Counted from the first letter of the stretch, positions 9,303 to 19,086 are shown. The stretch: DNA of 64,000 nt from Gleimia hominis (GCF_032085515.1 NZ_JASXSX010000004.1:1-64000), one strand, 5' to 3'. Numbers and translations are program-made. The notes: a model not told the origin generated them from the letters alone.

Positions 9303-9324
9303 GTTCCGGAACGTTGCTTAGCAA
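9303..9324. promoter_or_regulatory. Candidate operator cluster in the divergent lacZ/transporter region
   Basis: The 249-base divergent region holds a perfect 10-bp palindrome GTTCCGGAAC (9303-9312), then TTGCTTAGCAA (9314-9324, 4-bp arms), and a near-palindrome GCTTGCCAAGC at 9361-9371. Such symmetric sites between a sugar transporter and its glycosidase are often LacI-family operators. No matching regulator gene is in the window, so the assignment is tentative. Confidence 0.35.
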
Positions 9325-9455
9325 GGCGCTTTCTTCGCAGCCGTCGTCGCCCGGTCCGGCGCTTGCCAAGCATTAACCTGAGTTGATTATGTCATCTTTC
9401 GACGCGTTTTTTGATGGTCTCGAGGTCCTAATTGCGTCAATGTTAAAGTGATCAG

Positions 9456-12400
9456 GTGAGTACTTTTGAATGCAACGCTGCAGATCAACGGTTTGACGAC
9501 GCCCTCTTCGTTCCGCAGGGTGGGCGGGTGTGCCCACCGCGGTCGTATCCGCCCGCACACGCAAACCAATCCCTCAACGGGGTGTGGAACTTTAAGCTAC
9601 ATAAAACGGATCCCACGCCAACTAGCTTCGCGGCGGATTCAAAAGTGAGCGTGCCCGCGCCTGAGCAAGCCGCGGACGCCCGCCCCATGCCGGTGCCGGG
9701 GCACTGGGTGCTGCCGCCCGGCACTTTTGGCACGCCGCAGTACACGAACGTGAACTTCCCGTTCCCCGTGCTGCCGCCCCTACCGCCCGACGAGAATCCA
9801 ACGGCAGATTACTGGACGACGTTCACTCCCACAGGTTCTGTACCGGGTGACGCCGCGCAAGCAGACGAAGAACACCGCGTCGTACCAGAAGAACAGGGTG
9901 GGGCGCGGCAGGTGCGGTTGCGTTTTGATGGGGTTGAATCCATGCTGCACGCGTGGTTGAACGGTACTTACTTAGGGTTTTCCACCGGTTCGCGGCTCGC
10001 GGTTGAGTTCGACATTTCCGACCTGATCAAGCCCGGTACTAATCTTCTGCAGGTCCGTGTCCCCCAGTTTTCCCGCGGTTCTTACCTGGAGGATCAAGAC
10101 CAGTGGTGGCTGCCGGGAATCTTCCGGGACGTGTCGGTGCAGTACGTGGATGCCATTGAGGACGTGTGGGTAAACACCGATTACACCGACGGTCAGGGGC
10201 GTATCCGCCTGCGCGTGCGCACGGACGCGAACGACGCTGCCGCGCGCGTGAACGACACGGCGCTCGCGGTGTCGTGGCGGCGCGACGGCAAGTGGTTGGA
10301 TTCCAACTGGGTCAGCGTGGGTGCTGTGCAGCCGTGGGAAGCGGACCGGCCGGTGCTCTACCCTTGCTCCGTTACGGTCGGTACGCAAACCCGCGAGCTA
10401 CCGGTCGGGTTCCGCCGCGTGAACATCGACCACGGGGTGTTGAAAGCAAACGGTCACCCGTTGAAACTCGTGGGGGTCAACCGCCACGAAGTGCGTTCCA
10501 CCGCCGGGCGCGTATTTGACGAATCTTTTGCCCGCCGCGACCTGCAAGCCATGAAAGCCTTGGGGATTAACGCAATCCGCACCTCCCACTACCCGCCGCA
10601 CCCACGGTTTTTAGACCTGTGTGACGAACTGGGTTTTTGGGTGATGCTCGAATGCGACGTGGAGACCCACGGGTTTGAAGGCTCCGACGGGTCGTGGCCG
10701 CAAAATCCCTCAGACGACCCGCAGTGGCGCGCCGCATTCCTAAATCGAATCGAACGCACATTTGAGCGCGATAAAAACCACGCTTCCATATTCTGCTGGT
10801 CCCTAGGCAACGAATCCGGTACCGGCCAGAACCTGCAGGCGATGAGCCAGTGGTTACGCCACCGAGACCCGCACTGCCTCATACATTATGAAGGTGACTA
10901 CGGGCTGCGGTACTCGGACTTTTATTCGCGCATGTACGCAACTGTGGAAGAGGTGGAGGCGGCTTTGGACACCTCCCACGGCGCCCCCATTGCGGTGCCG
11001 AACCACCCGGCGGCACGCATAACGGATACGGATGTGCAGCGCGTGCACGCCAGCCCCGTGCTTTTGTGCGAATACTTGCATGCCATGGGCACCGGTCCCG
11101 GTGGGGCAATTGACTACCGCAAGTTCTTTGCCCATCCTCGGTTCGCCGGTGGGTTCGTGTGGGAGTGGCGCGATCACACACTCATTGCCAACGGCCAGTG
11201 GTGCTACGGCGGGGATTTTGACGAACCGGTTCACGACGGCAACTTTGTGTGCGATGGCCTGGTTGATTTAGAGACTATTCCCGATTCTGGGGCGTTGAAC
11301 TGGGCGAACCTGTATGCCCCACTCACCCTGGAAGAAACTGATGGGCGCTGGCAGGTGCGTAACAACTGGTACCGCCATCCCCTTTCCGAACTGTATATTC
11401 GTTGGAATACGCTGCCGGGAACGCCGCCGCAAACAGGGCAGGTTCCTTTGCCGGAGGTTGCGGTAGGTGAAACCGTCCCCTTAGATTTCGTGCAGGAACT
11501 AGATTTGCCTGAGGGCGCTCGGTTGCGCGTTGCCATAATGGATACCCTTTTGCCGGGGCTCGGCACCTACCCGGGGCCGCAGGTGGAGCCCGTGGCCGGT
11601 TACCGGCCCGCGCCAGTGGGGTATTGCGACAACGACGGGGCCCGCACGGTCACGTTCACGCAATCCTCAAGCCGGCCCTCCCCCGTCGATACCGAGCAGA
11701 CTGCGGCCTCGCCGGGCGGGTTTACCGTGGATGAACGCGGCCTCCTCAAGCGGGTAGGAAATGTGGAACTACCCGGGTTGAGCCTGGCTGTCTGGCGGGC
11801 TCCAACGGATAACGACCGCGGGCATGGGCCCAGTGACTACTGGGGATTGCGCGAACCGGGCCAGTTGGGCGGCGGGTTGAACCAGGCGGGGCCGTCTAAC
11901 GCGGACCGCTGGCAGGCCGCGCGGCTGCACCAGATGACCCGCAAGTTCCTGGCGCTAACAGAGGAAGACGATGCAGTGGTGGTGCGCGAATACTGGGCTC
12001 CCCCAGCAACCGACTTCGGGGCCTACACCACGGTGCGCTACGAGCCGGCGCAAAACGGCGTGCGCGTCACCTACCGGTTCAACCCCGTTGGCCCGTGGCC
12101 CGCAGCGATCAGCCGGCTGGGCGTTTGCACCTGGCTGCCGGACACAGCTTGGCAGGTGCGGTGGCAGGGCGCCGGGCCGGGCGTTAACTACCCCGACCTT
12201 GCGCACGCAAACTGGCAGGGCGTATTCACCGCGCCGGTGAGCCAGATGGTGGAGCGGCACGTCAGACCTCAAGAAGCGGGAAATCGGGGGCCATTTACGT
12301 GGCTGGAACTAACCCGCCTAACAGCGGCAGACGAGCCAAGAACAGGTGTAGCCGACACGTCGAAACCCGCGGGGGCAAGCGGAAGCACGCATTCGAGCGC

Positions 12401-12668
12401 GCACACTAGTAAGGATGGGCTGGCGGTTAGGGCGCAAGACATGTCGTTTTCCGTGTCGCCGCACTCTGCGCGCACGCTCGATGAGTGTACGCATTGGGAT
12501 CAGCTCCCCCAGTCGGAGCGGACATACTTGTGGATTGATGCGGCCCAACATGGGATTGGAACGCGTTCGTGCGGCCCGGATACGCGCCCGCAGTACGCCC
12601 TGCGGCCCGTCGCAACGGAGTTCAGTTTCACGCTCAGTACGCTCAACGCGCTCAGCGCAGTCGAATAA
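9456..12668 (+). CDS. lacZ: Beta-galactosidase, glycoside hydrolase family 2 (LacZ-like)
   Basis: The 1070-residue protein is close in length to classical LacZ. It shows the GH2 sugar-binding domain (WNFKL... RLRFDGVESMLHAWLNG), the immunoglobulin-like domain, the TIM barrel and the C-terminal small-chain domain (RAPTDNDRG near residue 785). The acid/base motif SLGNESGTG lies near residue 452 and the nucleophile motif CEYLHAMGTGPGG near residue 538. There is no signal peptide, so it acts on imported galactosides in the cytoplasm. The GTG start follows a weak purine stretch. It diverges from a sugar importer, which presumably supplies the substrate. Galactosidase activity is the likeliest; other GH2 specificities cannot be excluded. 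Confidence 0.9.
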   Translation: MSTFECNAADQRFDDALFVPQGGRVCPPRSYPPAHANQSLNGVWNFKLHKTDPTPTSFAADSKVSVPAPEQAADARPMPVPGHWVLPPGTFGTPQYTNVNFPFPVLPPLPPDENPTADYWTTFTPTGSVPGDAAQADEEHRVVPEEQGGARQVRLRFDGVESMLHAWLNGTYLGFSTGSRLAVEFDISDLIKPGTNLLQVRVPQFSRGSYLEDQDQWWLPGIFRDVSVQYVDAIEDVWVNTDYTDGQGRIRLRVRTDANDAAARVNDTALAVSWRRDGKWLDSNWVSVGAVQPWEADRPVLYPCSVTVGTQTRELPVGFRRVNIDHGVLKANGHPLKLVGVNRHEVRSTAGRVFDESFARRDLQAMKALGINAIRTSHYPPHPRFLDLCDELGFWVMLECDVETHGFEGSDGSWPQNPSDDPQWRAAFLNRIERTFERDKNHASIFCWSLGNESGTGQNLQAMSQWLRHRDPHCLIHYEGDYGLRYSDFYSRMYATVEEVEAALDTSHGAPIAVPNHPAARITDTDVQRVHASPVLLCEYLHAMGTGPGGAIDYRKFFAHPRFAGGFVWEWRDHTLIANGQWCYGGDFDEPVHDGNFVCDGLVDLETIPDSGALNWANLYAPLTLEETDGRWQVRNNWYRHPLSELYIRWNTLPGTPPQTGQVPLPEVAVGETVPLDFVQELDLPEGARLRVAIMDTLLPGLGTYPGPQVEPVAGYRPAPVGYCDNDGARTVTFTQSSSRPSPVDTEQTAASPGGFTVDERGLLKRVGNVELPGLSLAVWRAPTDNDRGHGPSDYWGLREPGQLGGGLNQAGPSNADRWQAARLHQMTRKFLALTEEDDAVVVREYWAPPATDFGAYTTVRYEPAQNGVRVTYRFNPVGPWPAAISRLGVCTWLPDTAWQVRWQGAGPGVNYPDLAHANWQGVFTAPVSQMVERHVRPQEAGNRGPFTWLELTRLTAADEPRTGVADTSKPAGASGSTHSSAHTSKDGLAVRAQDMSFSVSPHSARTLDECTHWDQLPQSERTYLWIDAAQHGIGTRSCGPDTRPQYALRPVATEFSFTLSTLNALSAVE

Positions 12669-12690
12669 GCTCCGGCCGGGCGGGCTTAGG

Positions 12691-13524
12691 CTACGAAATG
12701 AATGGGTTCCAGAACCGCCCGTGGTTCACGAACCACAGGGCGATCGTGCCGGCCAGCAGCAGCGCGGAGAAGCCGATTAGCAGCCAATCAGGGAGCCGCA
12801 GTTGCCGCCGGGCATACCAGGTGCGGCGCTTTTCGCGGCCGAATCCGCGCAGTTCCATCGCGGACGCAACGGATTCAATGCGGTCTAAGGAACTGAGTAG
12901 TAATGGCATGAGGATGGACACGAGGTTGCGCACGCGCTCCCTCAAAGGCGCATCAGAAGACGTGTCCATCCCCCGGGCCTGCTGTGCTTTAGAAATGGTG
13001 TTGAAATCTCTTTGCACGTCGGGAATGTAGCGCATCGATAAGGACACGGCGTATGCAAACCGGTACGGCACGCCAACGGAGTTCAAGGACGACGCGAACT
13101 CGGGTGGGCGGGTAGTGGTGATGAACAGCAGCACGCTGGGCAGCACCGCGAAATACTTCAGGGCGACCGCTGCTTCGTAAAAGATCTGTTCCCACGTGAG
13201 TGACCACCGTCCCGGCCCATCCCAAATCGCGTGGCGAGTGCCGAACAGTTCCACCCCGTACTCGGGGGCGAACACGTAGATCAGCACGATGTTCAGCAGC
13301 ATGAACCCAGTGATAATACCAAGCACCAGCTTCAGGTCCGCTAGTTTTATGCGCGACAGCGCCCACGCCACCAGGTTGATAGCGGCGAGGAACCCGAGCA
13401 GGCGAACGTCGAACGTGATCATCGCAGCCACCACCAGGGCCGCAACGAAAATTAGTTTGGAGGTCCCGGCCAACCGGTGCAGCAGCCCCGGCCGGTTCAC
13501 GTATCCCAGGATTGGTGTGCTCAC
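12691..13524 (-). CDS. ecfT: ECF transporter transmembrane (T) component
   Basis: The 277-residue membrane protein has several hydrophobic segments and, in its C-terminal half, the two coupling motifs that dock the ATPases: QQARGMD and, about 65 residues later, ELRGFGREKRR (the family's Ala-Arg-Gly type pair). Its start overlaps the ATPase gene by 4 bases. It forms the energy-coupling module with the fused ATPase upstream, and the UPF0397 protein supplies substrate specificity. Confidence 0.88.
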   Translation of the reverse strand: MSTPILGYVNRPGLLHRLAGTSKLIFVAALVVAAMITFDVRLLGFLAAINLVAWALSRIKLADLKLVLGIITGFMLLNIVLIYVFAPEYGVELFGTRHAIWDGPGRWSLTWEQIFYEAAVALKYFAVLPSVLLFITTTRPPEFASSLNSVGVPYRFAYAVSLSMRYIPDVQRDFNTISKAQQARGMDTSSDAPLRERVRNLVSILMPLLLSSLDRIESVASAMELRGFGREKRRTWYARRQLRLPDWLLIGFSALLLAGTIALWFVNHGRFWNPFIS

Positions 13525-15272
13525 GCGCGGATCCCCCGTTTCTGCCGGTCCACTTCTATGAAACGCCGCACCAGTTGCGATGGGTCCGCAACCGCGCAGG
13601 TTTTCGCTAGTTCGTAAAGGCCCGTAGTCACCAGGTCCGCTCGCTTAGTAATGGTTTCGTCGGTTAATACTTTTGAGGGGTGGTCGTCAGCAATGATCGC
13701 ACCGTCACTCACCACGAGTACCCGGTCGGTGTACTCCACTGCAAGGTGCATGTCGTGAGTAATGAGGATAACCGTGGTTCCCTGCTGGTTCACGCGAGCG
13801 AGGAAATCCATGAACTCGGTGTAGTGCGCGAAGTCTTGCCCAGCGGTGGGTTCGTCAAGGATCAGTACGGAGGGTTCCATCGCGAGGATCGCGGCGATGG
13901 TGACGCGTTTTTTCTGCCCGTGGCTCAGCGCCGAGATTGGCCAGGACCGGTACGGCCACAAACCACAGGTTTTGAGGGCGTTTTCAACTCGCCGGTGCGC
14001 GTCACTACCGGTGATCCCTCGGGCTTTTAATCCCAGTTGCACTTCGTCGCGAATCATGGGGCAAGACAGCATCTGTCCGGGTTCTTGCAAGACGAAGCCC
14101 ACGTGTTGCCCGCGTTTTGTAAGCGACCAGTTGGACGCGTCCTCACCATTAATCGAAACGGTGCCCCCGGCAAGGGGAATGAACCCGCACACGACTCGGG
14201 CGAGCGTGGACTTGCCCGCCCCGTTTGAACCCACGATCCCCACCATCGCCCCGTGGGGAATGTCGACGGAAACGTCTTCCAAAGCTACTACGTCAGCCTG
14301 TTCCCCACTGCGTTCGTAGGTGGCGTGCACGTGTTGTAAGCGCAGCGCCGGCGTTTGTGCAGCAACAGTTTCGCCGCGGGTCTCGTTGCCGTCACTCACC
14401 CATTCGCGCACCGCTTGTTTTTGCGTTTCAGTGAGGTTCATGCGGCGCACGTTCGCGGGGTGGGCAGCGGCGTCCACGTCCACCCCCGCGTACCGCAGCG
14501 CAGTCACGTGCAAGGGCGGGCGAATCCCATGTTCTTCGAGCAACCCCGATGCCACCAGTTGGTCGGGCGTAGTGTCCGCCACGATCTGCCCGTTGTCCAT
14601 GAGGATCAGCCGGTCCACATCGCGGTGCAGCACGTCTTCAATGCGGTGCTCCACAATAACTATGGTGCGCCCACCTTGGTTGTGCAGGCGGTCGATCAGT
14701 TCAATGGTTTGCCGCCCAGACGCTGGGTCTAGCATCGCGAGTGGTTCGTCGAACAGGAGGATGTCCACGTCATCCACAAGCACACCGGCCATGGCGACGC
14801 GTTGTTTTTGCCCACCAGATAGGTCCTGAGGGGACGCGTCCAGGTAGGGTTCCATGTCCACTGTCCGCGCGGCGTGCTGTACGCGCGGGAGCATGTCCGC
14901 GTGGGCTACCGCTTGGTTCTCCAGTGAGAACGCGATATATTCCGCTACTGTCAGGGACACGAACTGGTTTGAGCTGTCTTGCAGTACGGTCCCCACGTGG
15001 GTTGCTACCTGCACCAGACTTGCCCGGTTCGGGTCCATGCCCGCCACTTGGATCTGGCCAGTGTGTTTACCTTTGTAGTGGTGTGGGATTAGCCCGTTGA
15101 GGGCGTGTAGCAGTGTGGATTTACCGCATCCAGATGGCCCGACGATCGCGATTTTTTCGCCCGCGTTAACCCGTAGGTTTATGTCCTTGAGGGTAGGTTT
15201 TGACTGTTCGCGGTAGGTGAATGAGTAGTTTTCGAGCTCGATTATTGGTTCGTGTGCTCGCTTGGTCGCCAT
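13521..15272 (-). CDS. ECF transporter ATPase, two ATP-binding domains fused
   Basis: The 583-residue protein holds both EcfA and EcfA' in one chain. The first domain has Walker A GPSGCGKST (about residue 40), signature LSGGQKQRVAMAG and Walker B ILLFDEPLAMLD. The second has Walker A GSNGAGKST (about residue 350), the altered signature LSHGQKKRVTIAA and Walker B VLILDEPTAGQD. The stop overlaps ecfT and the S-component gene lies 39 bases upstream, so all three form one operon. Fused ATPases of this kind (YkoD-like) are common in ECF systems. Confidence 0.9.
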   Translation of the reverse strand: MATKRAHEPIIELENYSFTYREQSKPTLKDINLRVNAGEKIAIVGPSGCGKSTLLHALNGLIPHHYKGKHTGQIQVAGMDPNRASLVQVATHVGTVLQDSSNQFVSLTVAEYIAFSLENQAVAHADMLPRVQHAARTVDMEPYLDASPQDLSGGQKQRVAMAGVLVDDVDILLFDEPLAMLDPASGRQTIELIDRLHNQGGRTIVIVEHRIEDVLHRDVDRLILMDNGQIVADTTPDQLVASGLLEEHGIRPPLHVTALRYAGVDVDAAAHPANVRRMNLTETQKQAVREWVSDGNETRGETVAAQTPALRLQHVHATYERSGEQADVVALEDVSVDIPHGAMVGIVGSNGAGKSTLARVVCGFIPLAGGTVSINGEDASNWSLTKRGQHVGFVLQEPGQMLSCPMIRDEVQLGLKARGITGSDAHRRVENALKTCGLWPYRSWPISALSHGQKKRVTIAAILAMEPSVLILDEPTAGQDFAHYTEFMDFLARVNQQGTTVILITHDMHLAVEYTDRVLVVSDGAIIADDHPSKVLTDETITKRADLVTTGLYELAKTCAVADPSQLVRRFIEVDRQKRGIRA

Positions 15273-15311
15273 TTATTCCTCTAGCTCGTTAACTTTCGCG
15301 CAGCCCCGTGG

Positions 15312-15863
15312 TTAATCCTCTAGTTTGAGCGATCCGCTCTTGGTGCGGGTGCGGGCGTACACGATGAGGATTAGTGAACCTATCACGCAGGTGGTGATGG
15401 AGTTTGACACGAACGCGAGCGCGCCTTGGGTGAATACTTTGCTGGCTGGTTCTGAGTAGATGAGGATGTCCCCCAGTGGGGCAACCAGTATCCACGCGAG
15501 GGCGTGTGCGATCACTACCGCCACGTTGAACCGCACCAGGGTTTTCTTCCCGAGCTCTCCCTCCCGCACTTTGTTGTGCAGCATCGCGGCACCTACGATC
15601 AGGCCGAATACTACGGACGCGATCTCCCACGACGCCCAGATTCCGTAGCCGGTGGCGTCTATTAGCACGTGTCCGATAGCGCCGATTGCGAGGCCAGAAA
15701 CGGGGCCGTAGAGCGTGGCGAACAGTGCCAGCACTGCGTATTGAATGTTGATGGACGTGTTGGGGATTGGGGCGGGGATTATGAGGAACCGGCCGAGTAC
15801 GAAGAAGATGGCCGCTCCAATCCCGATTGCAACCACCTGGGTGATGGGCGATACCTTATTCAT
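15312..15863 (-). CDS. ECF transporter substrate-binding (S) component, UPF0397 family
   Basis: The 183-residue hydrophobic protein matches UPF0397 S components along its length: VVAIGIGAAIFFVLGRF at the start, then the PNTSINIQYA loop, IGHVLIDATGYG, and DILIYSEPASKVFTQG near the C-terminus. S components bind the vitamin or precursor and associate with the T/A module. The ligand of UPF0397 members is not firmly known. Its position directly beside a SAM hydrolase gene makes a methionine- or adenosine-related compound worth testing, which is inference. Confidence 0.85.
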   Translation of the reverse strand: MNKVSPITQVVAIGIGAAIFFVLGRFLIIPAPIPNTSINIQYAVLALFATLYGPVSGLAIGAIGHVLIDATGYGIWASWEIASVVFGLIVGAAMLHNKVREGELGKKTLVRFNVAVVIAHALAWILVAPLGDILIYSEPASKVFTQGALAFVSNSITTCVIGSLILIVYARTRTKSGSLKLED

Positions 15864-15917
15864 CGGTTTCCTTTCGAGGTTTCATCTGGGGTGTCTTATC
15901 TGGGAAATAACTCGCTG

Positions 15918-16802
15918 TTATTTAACGTGTGTGAGGGAAACGTGCCAGGCGCTACCGGTGTCGATATTGAATGCCCGGGCGTACGAACCGCGGTTGATAG
16001 CGGCGGCCATGCGGTCTAGGGAGTTGACGTAGATTAGTGACTCCCCTACTTCTACGGCTGCGAAGCTGGGGGCGTAGATCATTTGGTTCGAGTGCACAAC
16101 CCGGCCTTGGTGCATTACGCGCAGTTGGAACCGTTCGCCGAACTCGGGGTTGATTTCGTTGAACAGGGTGCGGGGAATCGACGTCCACAAAGACCCGTAG
16201 CGCACGTCGAGCGCGTCGATGTTACCGTAAACCGTGTCGCCGTCGCGGTAGGGTTTGTCCCACGGTAACCGCACCATGTCTGCGACGTTCAACTCCCGCC
16301 CCACCTGCTCGTAGTTGATGATGCCGGCAGCTAGGCGGGCTCCGGTGTAAGCGTAGATGTCGCGCCCGTGGAACGTGTATGAGGCTTCGGAGCCTTTGCG
16401 GCGGTTGCTGTGCTCATCGATTTCGCGTAGTTGCTCTACCCCAAAGATGGCGTCCACGTGCGTGAGGGTGCCGTTGTCTGGGGTCACTACGTAGTGACCT
16501 GTTTTGGTGCGCGCCACAACGGAGAGGCGATCCGACCCCACTCCCGGGTCAACCACAGACACGAATACGCTTCCTTCGGGCCAATAATCTATTGCTTGAG
16601 CGAGCCGGTATGACCCTTCCCAAATGTCGTACGGGGGGATGTTATGCGTGAGGTCAAAGATCCGTAAATCTGGTTTAGTGTCTATAGCAACGCCGTACAT
16701 CGCTGCCACAGCTCCGTCGTCTAATCCGAAATCTGATTGTAAAACTAATGAGTGCACGCCTCTAGTATTGCAACTCCAATCTGAATTTAGATTTTGCGTC
16801 AT
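15918..16802 (-). CDS. S-adenosyl-L-methionine hydrolase (SAM hydroxide adenosyltransferase, DUF62)
   Basis: The 294-residue protein carries the family's ordered motifs: DFGLDDGAVAAMYG near the N-terminus, VDPGVGSDR near residue 90, TPDNGTLT, and FHGRDIYA near residue 145. These contain the Asp-Arg-His set that activates water in this family. The enzymes split SAM to adenosine and methionine and are related to fluorinase/chlorinase, but the halide-enzyme insertion is not evident. The first 17 residues are less conserved, so translation may begin later. The gene lies 54 bases upstream of an ECF S-component gene and 22 bases downstream of a U32 gene, so it is likely co-transcribed. Confidence 0.88.
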   Translation of the reverse strand: MTQNLNSDWSCNTRGVHSLVLQSDFGLDDGAVAAMYGVAIDTKPDLRIFDLTHNIPPYDIWEGSYRLAQAIDYWPEGSVFVSVVDPGVGSDRLSVVARTKTGHYVVTPDNGTLTHVDAIFGVEQLREIDEHSNRRKGSEASYTFHGRDIYAYTGARLAAGIINYEQVGRELNVADMVRLPWDKPYRDGDTVYGNIDALDVRYGSLWTSIPRTLFNEINPEFGERFQLRVMHQGRVVHSNQMIYAPSFAAVEVGESLIYVNSLDRMAAAINRGSYARAFNIDTGSAWHVSLTHVK

Positions 16803-16824
16803 CTATTGAGACAGGCGCTGTACC

Positions 16825-18186
16825 TCACCCTCCGTGGTAGAGGTTAGCCCGCACCCGCACCATCGCCCCCTCCGGAATGGAATGCTCACCGCTGTAGGGC
16901 AGAGAGAATACGTGGGCGGGATGGTTGATTTCACTCACTGCGTTCCCCTCGGCATCTTGCAGGCCTGAGGACGGCACGCGCATAACCACCGGAGCTGTGC
17001 CCGGGAAAAGGATTTCAATCTCTTTACCCGGAACTAGTTTGTTCTTGGCATGCAGGTAAAGGCGTTGGGCCTGCGCGTCAAACTTGGTGACGATTCCCGC
17101 GAGCAACCACGTATTAATGTAACCTCCGCGTTTCACGTTTTCACTCGCCGGGTTGTCCGGATAGTAAAACCCCGTCGAATAGGTCCGGTGCGTCACTTTG
17201 TTGGGTTCCTGGGCGAGCCATGGGGAGAACTTAACCGGGGTCACTGGGCGCGCTCCCGTTTGTGGTTTGTGCACTTGGTCGTGAAATGGTTGCAGTTGCT
17301 CCCCACTGTCGGTTTCAAAACCGCGTTGCCGCATGTATTCGTTCACTGCGGTTTTGTATGCGTTCGTCATTGCTGCAACGTAGTAGGCGCTTTTCGCACG
17401 GCCTTCAATCTTGAGGGACGTGACCCCAGCATCCAAAATGTCATCCACGTGCTTAATGGTGTTCATGTCATTGGAGTTAAACAGGAACGTCCCCTGGTCC
17501 GTGATCTCCACGGGAATGAACTCCCCGGGTTTGCGTTCTTCCACCACGTGGTACTTGTATCGGCAAGACTGGGCGCAGTCCCCGTGGTTGGCGTCCCGCC
17601 CCGTGGTGTGCTGGGAGATCAAGCAGCGGCCAGAAAACGCCATGCACATGGAGCCGTGCACGAATGCTTCCACTTCTAAATCCGGTGGGGTGTTTGCCCG
17701 CAGTTCCCGGATCGCGTCCAAGCTCAGTTCCCGCGCCAGAACCACGCGGCTGGCACCTAGTTGCGCCAGAGCGTTCGCCGCCTGGTAGTTAGTGACTCCC
17801 GCCTGGGTGGAGATGTGAATCTGCGTGTTCGGAGCGACTTCCCGGGCCGCCATGAGCACCCCAATGTCCGTTACTATTAACGCATCCACCCCGATGTCTC
17901 CCAGCTGCCCCATGTACTCATTCATGGACGCGACTTCTGCGGAACTGGGCAGAATATTGCAGGTTACGAATACGCGCCCACCCCGCGCGTGAGCGTATTG
18001 CACGGCTTCAGCCACGTCCTCCAGCGTGAAATTCTTAGGGGCACTGCGCATGCCGAACTGCTGGCCACCGAAGTAAACGGCGTCCGCTCCGAAGTCGAAC
18101 GCGGTTTTTAAAGTCGCTAAATTACCGGCCGGGGCCAGCACTTCTGGGCGGGTACGGCGGTGGATACCGGGGAATCTTTCAGTCAC
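16825..18186 (-). CDS. U32 peptidase-family protein (TrhP/YegQ-like)
   Basis: The 453-residue protein begins with PEVLAPAGNLATLKTAFDFG and GADAVYFGG and holds the U32 signature EAFVHGSMCMAFSGRC near residues 175-190, followed by the cysteine-rich CAQSCRYKY. These cysteines are the conserved set of family members that hydroxylate wobble uridine in tRNA (TrhP) or rRNA (RlhA); true peptidase activity is doubtful. A C-terminal beta-barrel domain (about 360-450) fits YegQ-type length. It starts 22 bases after hmuV ends, so it may be a downstream member of the haem operon transcript. The exact RNA target is not visible in the sequence. Confidence 0.82.
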   Translation of the reverse strand: MTERFPGIHRRTRPEVLAPAGNLATLKTAFDFGADAVYFGGQQFGMRSAPKNFTLEDVAEAVQYAHARGGRVFVTCNILPSSAEVASMNEYMGQLGDIGVDALIVTDIGVLMAAREVAPNTQIHISTQAGVTNYQAANALAQLGASRVVLARELSLDAIRELRANTPPDLEVEAFVHGSMCMAFSGRCLISQHTTGRDANHGDCAQSCRYKYHVVEERKPGEFIPVEITDQGTFLFNSNDMNTIKHVDDILDAGVTSLKIEGRAKSAYYVAAMTNAYKTAVNEYMRQRGFETDSGEQLQPFHDQVHKPQTGARPVTPVKFSPWLAQEPNKVTHRTYSTGFYYPDNPASENVKRGGYINTWLLAGIVTKFDAQAQRLYLHAKNKLVPGKEIEILFPGTAPVVMRVPSSGLQDAEGNAVSEINHPAHVFSLPYSGEHSIPEGAMVRVRANLYHGG

Positions 18187-18207
18187 GAACCATAGTGTAG
18201 CGAACCG

Positions 18208-19086
18208 CTACGTGGACGCTCCTTTTTTTGGTAGCCGCTGCTTTTTTGGTAAGAACACGAGTTCACCGCCCGGTAGTTGCTCCACGCGGATCGGCCAACC
18301 GTATGCTTCTTCTAGTGCGCGCGCGGTAAGAACGTCTTTTGGCTCCCCGAATGCGGCAATCCGCCCGTCCTTCATGAGGGCTATTTTGGTGCAGTATGCT
18401 GCGGCGAGCTGGATGTCGTGCATCACCGCGATCACTGTGCGCCCTTCTTCTACTAGTTCGCAGCAGTTCGCCATTAGCCGCTCCTGATGCGCCACGTCCA
18501 GCGCAGCGGTGGGTTCGTCCAAAAAGATCAGGTTGGCTCGCTGCGCGAGCACGCGGGCGAACGTGACGCGTGCGGTTTCCCCACCCGACAGTTGCGTCAC
18601 TTCCCGGTCTTTGAGGTGTTCCACGCCCGCCGTTCTAAGCGCGTCTTGCACTACCACCCGCACCTCTTCTTTGGTTACACCCCACGGCGTGCACCCCATC
18701 TGCACGATGTCCTGCACTAGAAACGCGAATGGGAACGCGCTGGTTTGCGGCATCACAGCCCGGGTGCGCGCCAGTTCTTTCGGAGCATAGTCACTCACTT
18801 CCCGGCCCCGTAGCAGCACCCGCCCACGTTGCAGCGGCAAGTCCCCGCACAGGGTTTTCAGCAGCGTCGTTTTTCCCGTCCCGTTGGGGCCGAGCAACCC
18901 GATGAGTTCACCCTCATGCGCATAAAAATCCACGCTATCTAATACTTGGTTAGATCCGTACGAAAACGACACGTTGTTCGCTTCCACGATTTTTTTGTTA
19001 CCAACCATTTCCATTTCTACCGGACTTCCCACGTTGCCAACCGTTTCCACTTCTACAGGCCTTCCCACGTTGCCAACCGTTTTCAT
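18208..19086 (-). CDS. hmuV: Haemin ABC transporter ATPase (HmuV-like)
   Basis: The 292-residue ATPase has Walker A GPNGTGKTT, signature LSGGETARVTFAR, Walker B LIFLDEPTAALD and the H-loop MHDIQLA typical of FecE/HmuV proteins. The first 26 residues are two imperfect 12-residue repeats (TVGNVGRPVEVE and TVGNVGSPVEME) that precede the normal domain start. They arise from a 36-bp tandem duplication of the hmuU-hmuV junction, giving candidate starts at 19086 (ATG), 19050 (GTG) and 19014 (ATG). The last gives the usual family length and may be the ancestral start. It completes the hmuTUV importer. Confidence 0.88.
   Translation of the reverse strand: MKTVGNVGRPVEVETVGNVGSPVEMEMVGNKKIVEANNVSFSYGSNQVLDSVDFYAHEGELIGLLGPNGTGKTTLLKTLCGDLPLQRGRVLLRGREVSDYAPKELARTRAVMPQTSAFPFAFLVQDIVQMGCTPWGVTKEEVRVVVQDALRTAGVEHLKDREVTQLSGGETARVTFARVLAQRANLIFLDEPTAALDVAHQERLMANCCELVEEGRTVIAVMHDIQLAAAYCTKIALMKDGRIAAFGEPKDVLTARALEEAYGWPIRVEQLPGGELVFLPKKQRLPKKGAST

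Noticed and set aside
15918..16802. Fluorinase/chlorinase activity for the SAM hydrolase
   Set aside because: Halide enzymes carry a specific insertion and halide-site residues that I do not see. Hydrolase is the default for this family.
16825..18186. Calling the U32 protein a collagenase or virulence protease
   Set aside because: The conserved cysteines and length match RNA-hydroxylation members of the family, and proteolysis is poorly supported.
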